From CAMUQR01 sp963526735 (GTDB lineage Bacteria > Patescibacteriota > Saccharimonadia > Saccharimonadales > Saccharimonadaceae), in the NCBI GenBank assembly GCA_963526735.1, contig CAURNU010000001.1, positions 101,800 to 165,799 of the forward strand: a stretch of 64,000 nt of DNA. Reading direction: 5' to 3'. Within the stretch, counting starts at the first letter, position 1. Every line of letters starts with the position of its first letter. Below, one piece after another: positions 58,337 through 64,000 of this stretch. The translations under genes were made by a program, and so were the position numbers. A model generated the notes under the pieces. That model did no database searches, was not told where the DNA came from, and was given only the letters and a program-made list of their open reading frames with translations.

Positions 58337-58773
58337 GCGCCAAAGTGGAGATTGTGGGTTTAGCAGAGCTAAGCCAGAAAATCACCAGAATGGCCGCTAA
58401 AACACCCGATGAACTGACCAAAGCGCTCAATATGGGCGCGCTAGCCGTTTCATCGACCGCAAAAAGCACCGTTCCAGTTCAAACCGGCACGCTACGCAAC
58501 TCAATTCACGCAACTCCCGCAGTGAAAAAAGGTAATGATGCGGTAGCGACCGTTGGGACATCGATGGAATACGCTCCATATGTTGAATTTGGCACTGGTG
58601 TGCTTGGCGAAGCGACCAATGATAATCCGGAAGTTAAAGTTTCTTACGCTTCGGATCGGGCTGGTCAAATCGCTCAGCCGTATCTTTATCCGGCTTTACA
58701 AATGAATAAAGACAAAATCAATCGCCTAGTGGCTCAAGCGGTCATTAAGGCGGTAAGGAGTAATAATGACTGA
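58324..58773 (+). CDS. HK97 gp10-like tail-completion protein, 149 aa
   Basis: ISAKVEIVGLAELSQKITRM at the start and STVPVQTGTLRNSIHATPAV then SMEYAPYVEFGTG are hallmark segments of the HK97 gp10 family: 'P-xx-TGxLR-xSI' and 'YAxxVEFGTG'. These proteins join tail tube and head. It overlaps both neighbours (13 and 8 nt). Confidence 0.88.
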   Translation: MGGISAKVEIVGLAELSQKITRMAAKTPDELTKALNMGALAVSSTAKSTVPVQTGTLRNSIHATPAVKKGNDAVATVGTSMEYAPYVEFGTGVLGEATNDNPEVKVSYASDRAGQIAQPYLYPALQMNKDKINRLVAQAVIKAVRSNND

Positions 58774-59119
58774 TAGCTTATACCTACCGAAAAAAGACGT
58801 TTACCAAGCTCTATCGAAGCTTGGCTATTATTGCAGTCAAACGGCGCAAGCGGTCTTTTCGGATAAACAGCTACCAGCTATTGTGTTCCGTGTCGGCGAT
58901 AACAGTACTGAGGTTGACCTAGATAATGACTTAGGTCGCCAAAGTATCACTATTATCGTCGATATTTTCGCAAACGATAGTAAATCCGCATCAGAAGTCT
59001 TAGCTAAAGCTGACACAGCTATGCGTAAGCTTGACTATCGTTTGTCATACTCAGCCGATGTTCCCGCACCGGCTGGCGCACTCTATCACATCGTGTCGCA
59101 TTTCGACACCGTGCGGTAG
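58766..59119 (+). CDS. Tail terminator-like protein, 117 aa
   Basis: An alpha/beta protein: KDVYQALSKLGYYCSQTAQAV, QLPAIVFRVGDNSTEVDLDN, SITIIVDIFANDSKSASEVL, RYxLSYSADV-like end. The combination 'P-ai-f-r...vDl..' fits tail terminators (gpU/gp17-like) that cap the tube. AAGGAG lies upstream. It lies just before the tail tube gene, as expected. Confidence 0.65.
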   Translation: MTDSLYLPKKDVYQALSKLGYYCSQTAQAVFSDKQLPAIVFRVGDNSTEVDLDNDLGRQSITIIVDIFANDSKSASEVLAKADTAMRKLDYRLSYSADVPAPAGALYHIVSHFDTVR

Positions 59120-59147
59120 ACATTCCTTGTCTGAAAGGAGTAATTTT

Positions 59148-59564
59148 ATGGCAGGAATTCGAGCAAAAGGCACTAAGGTTACTATCAAAAAAGTTGGTAG
59201 CGAACCAAATGATTTAGTGCTTAAAAATCTCACCTCAATCGGTGAACAGGCGACTGAAATCGAGGAAATCGATGTCACCGATCATGATAGCGATGGCAAA
59301 GAGTACATTGCTGGCGATCGCGATGCTGGTTCACTTGATCTAGCTGGTAATATCAAAGATTCAGCTCAAATTGAAAAGCTTCAAGCGATTTTTGACGCTG
59401 GGAAAAATCGTCAATTCGAGATTGAATACCCAAGTGGCGATAAGTTGACCTTCGAAGCTTATATTTCGAAATTCGGCTTTGGTGAAGCGGCCACTGACAG
59501 CATTTATGCTTTCAGTGCTACTCTACGCATTAGTGGCAAACCAACTTTCACTAAACACGCCTAG
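59148..59564 (+). CDS. Major tail tube protein, 138 aa
   Basis: ATG 59148 (MAGIRAKGTK) has GAAAGGAG about 8 nt upstream; the frame extends to 59031 but without a usable ribosome site. The beta-rich chain contains EIEEIDVTDHDSDGKEYIAG, SLDLAGNIKDSAQIEKLQAI and FGEAATDSIYAFSATLRISG, typical of siphophage tube proteins. A GC-rich inverted repeat follows it, before the chaperone genes. Confidence 0.82.
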   Translation: MAGIRAKGTKVTIKKVGSEPNDLVLKNLTSIGEQATEIEEIDVTDHDSDGKEYIAGDRDAGSLDLAGNIKDSAQIEKLQAIFDAGKNRQFEIEYPSGDKLTFEAYISKFGFGEAATDSIYAFSATLRISGKPTFTKHA

Positions 59565-59573
59565 TGAACGCTC

Positions 59574-59593
59574 GGGTGGTGCGTTATCCACCC
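59574..59593 (+). other. Hairpin between tail tube and tail chaperone genes
   Basis: GGGTGG (59574-59579) pairs with CCACCC (59588-59593), loop of 8 nt, no U-run. It may partly attenuate transcription, or protect the 3' end of the tube mRNA, so that tube exceeds chaperone. Confidence 0.45.
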
Positions 59594-59625
59594 AACCGAA
59601 ATAATCTAAACAGGAATTTTACAAA

Positions 59626-59988
59626 ATGATTAAAAAGCTAGATTACACCAACCCATCTTTTATTGCTCAGATTGAAGACGAAAGAGGTCGCAACTTCTTC
59701 GATTGCTTGGCTGAGCTTGGGTCAAAACCAGGTTTTAGTTCAATGCTATTTTTGTTCTTATGCGGCGGAGGCACGCAAGAGCAATATAATAAAGTGTTTA
59801 AAGAAGGCGGATTTGTTGAGTTAATGACGCTAATTAGTGGAGGCTTGATGGAAGCTGGTTTTTTAGGCGAGAAGCAGGAAGTGGACTATCAAGAATTGAG
59901 GAAAATGACCAAGGCCGTAATGGACGAAGCATTAGCGAACGTCCCACAGGCAGTTTTAAAGCCTATTGGCAATCCCAAGAAGGCTTAG
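59626..59988 (+). CDS. Tail assembly chaperone, short form (gpG-like), 120 aa
   Basis: Begins MIKKLDYTNPSFIAQIEDER and is mainly helical with an unusual LFLFLCGGGTQEQYNKVF segment. It lies between tail tube and tape measure genes, where lambda gpG-type chaperones are found. Near its end the in-frame codons TTA AAG form the slippery heptamer T-TTA-AAG at 59955-59961; most ribosomes read on to the stop at 59988, while some shift to make the longer gpGT-like protein. AGGA is upstream. Confidence 0.85.
   Translation: MIKKLDYTNPSFIAQIEDERGRNFFDCLAELGSKPGFSSMLFLFLCGGGTQEQYNKVFKEGGFVELMTLISGGLMEAGFLGEKQEVDYQELRKMTKAVMDEALANVPQAVLKPIGNPKKA
59955..59961 (+). other. -1 programmed ribosomal frameshift site
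   Basis: T-TTA-AAG is a canonical X-XXY-YYZ heptamer in the reading frame of the short chaperone. After a -1 shift, codons TTT-AAA-GCC continue into the downstream frame, open to 60326. Weak hairpins follow: TTGG/CCAA (59966-59978) and AAGGC/GCCTT (59980-59992). Confidence 0.88.
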
Positions 59989-60326
59989 CCTTTGCGATTG
60001 GTATACCGATTGATCTATTCTGGCGCATTTCACCTTTGCAGTTGCAACATTGTTACGACGGCTATAAGCTCAAGCAACGACGAGCAGTTGCTCAACAAGA
60101 CGAACTAAACCACCTATTCGGTCGGTATATAGCTCTGGCCTTTAATAATCCTCAAAAATACCCAGAAAAACCTGTCTGGGCTGATCAACTTAATCGCCTA
60201 GATACAACTACCAAGCAGATGTCCGATGACGAAATGTGCTTGCGCGGCAAATTATTTGCTAAAAAATACGGAAAGGTCATAGAGAATGGCAAAAACGACA
60301 GTAAGCGAATTACAAGTTCTAATTAG
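59961..60326 (+). CDS. Tail assembly chaperone, frameshift extension (gpT-like part), about 121 aa
   Basis: Read only after the -1 shift: the frame enters as AYWQSQEGLAFAIGIPIDLF, then WRISPLQLQHCYDGYKLKQR and ends KVIENGKNDSKRITSSN. It has no convincing start of its own (only a TTG at 60036), and the frame is open through the heptamer. The fused product would be about 233 aa. Its function in relatives is to coat the tape measure protein during tail assembly. It overlaps the tape measure gene by 41 nt. Confidence 0.85.
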   Translation, partial: AYWQSQEGLAFAIGIPIDLFWRISPLQLQHCYDGYKLKQRRAVAQQDELNHLFGRYIALAFNNPQKYPEKPVWADQLNRLDTTTKQMSDDEMCLRGKLFAKKYGKVIENGKNDSKRITSSN

Positions 60327-63228
60327 TGCTAACGCAGCCTCATTCCAGGCTCAGCTAGATGCTGTTAAAAAACAAATGGCATCAATGGGTGCTGCCTCTA
60401 ACTCAATGGGCAGTAAACTGGGCGCTGGGCTTAAAGGCACAATCGTAAAGTATGCTGGGCTTGGCGCGGCAATTACTGGCGCATACAAAGCTATGCGAAC
60501 AGCTTCAAGTTATATTGAAGATGAAAACTTATTCGCCGTGTCGATGGATAAAGCGGCTGATTCTACTCGTGCTTGGAGCGATCAAGTTGAGCGCTCTGTG
60601 GGTGTTTCTGGGGCTTGGTTACGTAAATATACTGGCGTTATGACCAATATGACCCAATCAATGGGTTTATCTCACGATACGGCGGCTAAATTAGGCAAAA
60701 ACGTGGCGTTATTGTCACAAGACATCGCTTCTTTTTACAACATCTCGCCCGAAGCGGCGTTTGAAAAGATGCAATCAGCAATGGCTGGAATGCCAAGACC
60801 TCTACAAGAGCTTGGTATTATGGTTCGTGATCAAGAATTAGAGCAAACCGCCCTAGCAATGGGCATTCGAAAAACTAATGGTGAGTTTACTTCTGCTCAA
60901 AAGGCACTTCTCACCTATGAAACGGTTATTCGATCAACCAAAAACGCTCAAGGTGACTTAGCTCGAACTCTGAATACGCCAACTAACCAAATGCGTATGT
61001 TAGCAACTAACGCGCGCAATCTTGGTGTAGCAATTGGTACAATGTTCCAACCGTTGCTGAGTGTAGCTTTACCAGCTCTTAACGCAATTGTCATGGCAGC
61101 TACGAGCGCTATCAGGGCGTTGGCTGGATTATTTGGTATTGAATTTAAAGCCGATGCTGGTGGCATTGGTGAAGTAGCGTCCGGAGTTGGCGGAATTGGT
61201 GAGGCGGCCTATAAAGCTGGTGGCAAAGTCAAGAAACTGAAAGGACAACTGGCCAGCTTTGACGAGATGAATACTCTTCAAGAGCAGGATTCGGGAGGCG
61301 GATCAGGCGGAGGTGGTGGAGCTGGTGCTTTGCCAACTATGGATTGGAGCAAATACAATGCTGGTCTCGACAACGTTAAGAACAAAGCCGTAGCAATGGC
61401 TGAGGCGATTAAAAAAGCCTTCAAAGACTTCGGTAAAGGCTTTGATTTCGCTAAGATTGGCAATGCCTTCAAGCGCTTTTTTGATGATGCCAATAAGTTT
61501 CTCAAGCCGATCGGTAAGATTCTTGGTGATTTGTGGGGGTATTTCAAGCCATTTATTTATTGGACAGCAAATGATTTACTGCCAGCATTTCTCAATGCAC
61601 TAGGTGGCGCGATTAATTTTGTTGGAGCGGTAATTGGTAGAGTTTGGGATTCATTCTTAAAACCGTTTGTTGATCTATTTTTAGCGCCGATTGCGTCATT
61701 TACCGGTGGCGTGATTGTTTGGACACTGAACGCTATTGGCGATGGATTGAGGTGGATTGCTGAACAGGAAGGCGCTGTAACGACAATATCAAACCTAATG
61801 GCGATTGTTGGTACTGGTATTGCTATTTGGCAAGGTTATCAGTTCGTTATTGGGGTCGTAGCGGCCGCTCAGTTAGCTATGAATGGCGTCATGATTGCTG
61901 GAACTGCTGCTAGCGGGACTTATGCGGCTGGTATTGGGGCGGTCACCATTGCCCAGAATCTAGCTGCCACTGCTTCAACTTTGTTTTCTAACGTACTGAC
62001 AACGATTACAAATCCTGCTTTCTTGGCTGTGGCTGCTGTTGCGACCGCTGCTGTGGTAGCATTCGAGGCGTTTAAGCTGGCCCAGGCAGAATCAAAACTG
62101 AAAGAAGAGCAACGAATTGATACCGTAAAGCTAAGCACACAAACTCAAAATTGGCATACTGAGGCTATTGAAGGTACGAAGCGCGCACTCGATGAGCTGT
62201 CTGGCAAGAAAATGGAGGCTAACGAAGCTGAGCTGGCTTATATGAGGTCGGTCGATCGGGCTAAGGAGGCTCGTAAGCTTTATAACGAAGCCGTTAAACA
62301 AGGTCGCTTAAGTGTTGACGATCTGCGCAAGCTTGAGCTTGAGGCAATTATTGCTGAGGGTAAAAGTGAGGAGGCTAAGAAAAAGCTTGAGCAAGCACAG
62401 AACGGCGTGACCGAAGCTATCAAAACGCATGAAAACCAGCAATGGAAAGCCATTATGGCACAAGAACAAGGTCGCTTGATGGCACTTGCTCAAAAGGGTG
62501 ATTATGGCAAACTTAGCGATGAATTACAAAAATTAGCAAAAAGCGAACAATATTACACTGACGAACATGGCAGAAAAACTCGAATGTCTAAAGACGACAC
62601 AAGAGCAATGGCTGAATTTATTGGTGACCAATTAGCTAAAATTAATGATGGCAATGGCAAGGCCTGGAAAGGCATTTGGGACAAAGCTGACAGAAGTGTT
62701 GACCAATTAAAAAATTTGTCGCCTAAGATATTTGAAAATGCAAAAGTTTCTGGTGAAAACTTTGGTCGCGGAGTCCAACAAGGCATCGCAAATCGAAATA
62801 ATGATATTTACCGCGCTGGCTGGAATCAAGCTGACCAAGGCATGAAAGGATTTAATGCCCGCCTAAAAATTCATTCTCCATCTCGAGTAATGATGAAACA
62901 GGCTGGGTTTTTCTCAGCCGGCATTATTAACGGACTCAAAGCTACTACTTCAATGGTTCGTCAAGCTTCGTCAAATCTCGCTGGTAACATGGCCGATGCG
63001 TTCAATGAGTCGTCGCTTGATAATATCGTAGCGCCGGATTTTGCAAAGGAATTCAACAAAGGTGTCTTGTCGGCCAGTGGCTCAATTGGTGGCGAAATTA
63101 GAAGCGTAGTAGAAGCTAATGCTCCACATGTAACAGTAAACATCGGTCCAGACACCATTGTGGATAGAATTGTCGAGGCTATTAATCAGCGAAGTATGAT
63201 GAAGAATCAGACAGTGATTGATATATAA
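60286..63228 (+). CDS. Tape measure protein, 980 aa
   Basis: Its length sets tail length; about 980 residues implies a tail of roughly 140-150 nm by the usual 1.5 A per residue rule. It begins with a helical segment (FQAQLDAVKKQMASMGAASN), then MRTASSYIEDENLFAVSMDK, a Gly-rich stretch (QEQDSGGGSGGGGGAGALP around 333-350), several hydrophobic helices (about 430-610, including FVGAVIGRVWDSFLKPF), and a charged coiled-coil region (about 610-760). The C-terminus has IHSPSRVMMKQAGFFSAGII, a motif common in Gram-positive siphophage tape measures. No lysozyme or peptidase motif is visible. Confidence 0.92.
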   Translation: MAKTTVSELQVLISANAASFQAQLDAVKKQMASMGAASNSMGSKLGAGLKGTIVKYAGLGAAITGAYKAMRTASSYIEDENLFAVSMDKAADSTRAWSDQVERSVGVSGAWLRKYTGVMTNMTQSMGLSHDTAAKLGKNVALLSQDIASFYNISPEAAFEKMQSAMAGMPRPLQELGIMVRDQELEQTALAMGIRKTNGEFTSAQKALLTYETVIRSTKNAQGDLARTLNTPTNQMRMLATNARNLGVAIGTMFQPLLSVALPALNAIVMAATSAIRALAGLFGIEFKADAGGIGEVASGVGGIGEAAYKAGGKVKKLKGQLASFDEMNTLQEQDSGGGSGGGGGAGALPTMDWSKYNAGLDNVKNKAVAMAEAIKKAFKDFGKGFDFAKIGNAFKRFFDDANKFLKPIGKILGDLWGYFKPFIYWTANDLLPAFLNALGGAINFVGAVIGRVWDSFLKPFVDLFLAPIASFTGGVIVWTLNAIGDGLRWIAEQEGAVTTISNLMAIVGTGIAIWQGYQFVIGVVAAAQLAMNGVMIAGTAASGTYAAGIGAVTIAQNLAATASTLFSNVLTTITNPAFLAVAAVATAAVVAFEAFKLAQAESKLKEEQRIDTVKLSTQTQNWHTEAIEGTKRALDELSGKKMEANEAELAYMRSVDRAKEARKLYNEAVKQGRLSVDDLRKLELEAIIAEGKSEEAKKKLEQAQNGVTEAIKTHENQQWKAIMAQEQGRLMALAQKGDYGKLSDELQKLAKSEQYYTDEHGRKTRMSKDDTRAMAEFIGDQLAKINDGNGKAWKGIWDKADRSVDQLKNLSPKIFENAKVSGENFGRGVQQGIANRNNDIYRAGWNQADQGMKGFNARLKIHSPSRVMMKQAGFFSAGIINGLKATTSMVRQASSNLAGNMADAFNESSLDNIVAPDFAKEFNKGVLSASGSIGGEIRSVVEANAPHVTVNIGPDTIVDRIVEAINQRSMMKNQTVIDI

Positions 63229-63230
63229 GC

Positions 63231-63259
63231 TTGATTTTTCTGTCTGTATATGGGATTAT
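63231..63259 (+). promoter_or_regulatory. Promoter of the structured-RNA cassette
   Basis: TTGATT at 63231-63236, a 17-nt spacer, and an extended TGG-GATTAT ending at 63259. The predicted start (about 63266) coincides with the first bases of the P1 helix. Confidence 0.55.
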
Positions 63260-63264
63260 GGAGA

Positions 63265-63394
63265 TGTCTAAAGCAAATCGAACTGAAAACCGCTATTTGT
63301 GCGGCTGATTTCCACTAATGGAAACGGCACCGCATAAACAACTAGTGGAAACTCAGTTCGTGAATGGCTTTAGACACCTTGCGGTGTCGTTTTT
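63265..63394 (+). ncRNA. Multi-stem structured RNA with overlapping intrinsic terminator
   Basis: P1: TGTCTAAAGC (63265-63274) with GCTTTAGACA (63367-63376). P2: CGAACTGA (63279-63286) with TCAGTTCG (63353-63360). P3: CCGC (63290-63293) with GCGG (63301-63304). P4: TTTCCACTA (63309-63317) with TAGTGGAAA (63343-63351). Alternative local pairing TTTCCA/TGGAAA (63309-63324) competes with P4. The terminator GACACC-TTGC-GGTGTC-GTTTTT (63373-63394) shares GACA with P1, so the two cannot fully coexist. Riboswitch-like or a stand-alone small RNA. Confidence 0.72.
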
Positions 63395-63415
63395 AACTTT
63401 TAAAAAGGAGATTTT

Positions 63416-63925
63416 ATGAAGAACGATAAAAACTTAATTATCAAAGTAAGTGTAGTTATTGGAGCAATTGTTGTCGCTGTCGTGGCGGTTTTTTTATTTA
63501 ATAATCAGCAAAAAAGTCCTAACCAACCTAAGCCGATAAACGAAATTAAGCTGACGATGGCCGAAGAGTCGACAGTGTCAATGATTAACTTGATAATCGC
63601 AAAAGCAGAGCTTAGTTCGCCACAGACAGCCCATGTGATGTATTTAAGCCAGATGGGAGATATTGCCAAACGCTACAACCCGTCCACTGATTGGTTTGGT
63701 GGTTCAAAAGCGACATTTAATGCTAAGATTGATAAAAGCGAGAAACAACAAGTTATCACCTTATCCGACGGATCTTATTGTGCCGAATTCACTCTGCGAG
63801 AGGATGTACCATCAGAACATACACTAACTCGCTATTCGTTCGGCCAAAAAGACTGTCCTGGTAAAAAAGTTTTGTTTTTAACAACAGAGGAAATTGACAA
63901 ATTGCCGAAATCAATGAAAGAATAG
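63416..63925 (+). CDS. Membrane-anchored extracytoplasmic protein behind the structured RNA, 169 aa
   Basis: N-terminal anchor (about 7-27, LIIKVSVVIGAIVVAVVAVFLF), a Pro/Gln linker, then a soluble domain (about 45-169) with two cysteines (DGSYCAEF and FGQKDCPGKK) that could form a disulfide, and a pattern like pseudopilin-type secreted domains (ITLSDGSYCAEFTL). AAGGAG 5 nt upstream. It lies where distal tail genes are expected but does not look like one; a lysogenic-conversion ('moron') gene with its own promoter and terminator fits. The remaining 63926-64000 shows no supportable start. Confidence 0.6.
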   Translation: MKNDKNLIIKVSVVIGAIVVAVVAVFLFNNQQKSPNQPKPINEIKLTMAEESTVSMINLIIAKAELSSPQTAHVMYLSQMGDIAKRYNPSTDWFGGSKATFNAKIDKSEKQQVITLSDGSYCAEFTLREDVPSEHTLTRYSFGQKDCPGKKVLFLTTEEIDKLPKSMKE

Positions 63926-64000
63926 CCTCAAAATAGAATATATTTGGTGGTATATGGGTAGCATTTGGTCAGGGACGAACAATTGTCGGTGTTGATCCAG

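Noticed and set aside
63937..64000. Open frame at the right edge (reads FGGIWVAFGQGRTIVGVD)
   Set aside because: It follows a TAG and contains no ATG, GTG or TTG in that frame before the window ends; not enough to call a gene.
1..64000. CRISPR arrays, rRNA genes, insertion sequences
   Set aside because: No regularly spaced repeats, no rRNA-like stretches and no transposase frames were found on reading both strands.

Overview
The window looks like chromosome from a candidate-phyla-radiation bacterium, most likely a Saccharibacteria (TM7)-type organism carrying a tailed-phage prophage. This rests on family knowledge plus what is visible: low G+C; a recF-dnaN-dnaA / rpmH-rnpA-yidC-khpB origin block; a large type IV secretion-like locus with PrgI and a split VirB4 but no coupling protein or relaxase in view; and a run of genes whose start codon lies only 6-7 nt after a TATAAT-like -10 box, implying leaderless mRNAs. 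The standard genetic code fits all reading frames.

Layout. (1) 1-1923, minus strand: at least four, probably five, small two-helix T4SS-pilin-like proteins. (2) 2022-24718, plus strand: five successive VirB6/TrbL-like polytopic proteins, a single-pass membrane protein, a two-domain cell-wall hydrolase, two small membrane proteins, PrgI with a Pro/Gln-rich tail, and VirB4 split into an N-terminal protein and an ATPase. Together these make a cell-envelope secretion or pilus machine. (3) 24735-31416: recF, dnaN and dnaA on the minus strand, DnaA boxes on both sides of dnaA, then rpmH, rnpA, yidC and khpB on the plus strand. (4) 31484-38911: a polysaccharide cluster (two glycosyltransferases, UDP-GlcNAc 2-epimerase-like, mannose-1-P guanylyltransferase, polyprenyl-P sugar transferase, divergent O-antigen ligase/polymerase-like), followed by a LexA-type DNA-binding protein without protease domain and tRNA-Asn. 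(5) 39584-44054: thioredoxin-rhodanese membrane protein, a Q/N/G-rich anchored protein, a winged-helix regulator, a DUF1697 protein and a two-component system. (6) 44128-46829: accessory stretch with an internally deleted radC remnant, a Fic protein under a double inverted-repeat operator, and a frameshifted gene. (7) 46875-64000: prophage with tyrosine integrase, DnaA-box-rich putative origin, small Rep-like HTH protein, then terminase, portal, MuF, scaffold, capsid, connectors, tail tube, tail chaperone (with -1 frameshift) and tape measure.

Most unusual features. Two identical 80-bp copies of a two-hairpin, doubly terminated RNA start at the predicted transcription starts of the terminase operon and of the capsid operon (48459-48538 and 55719-55798). 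A third promoter-structured-RNA-terminator cassette sits behind the tape measure gene (63231-63394), and its P1 helix shares bases with the terminator. The MuF head protein carries an extra N-terminal CdiA-C/PD-ExK-like nuclease domain and a C-terminal HExxH metallopeptidase-like domain, and its 3' end overlaps a small acidic gene that could be an immunity protein. These are sequence-based inferences; no database was searched.
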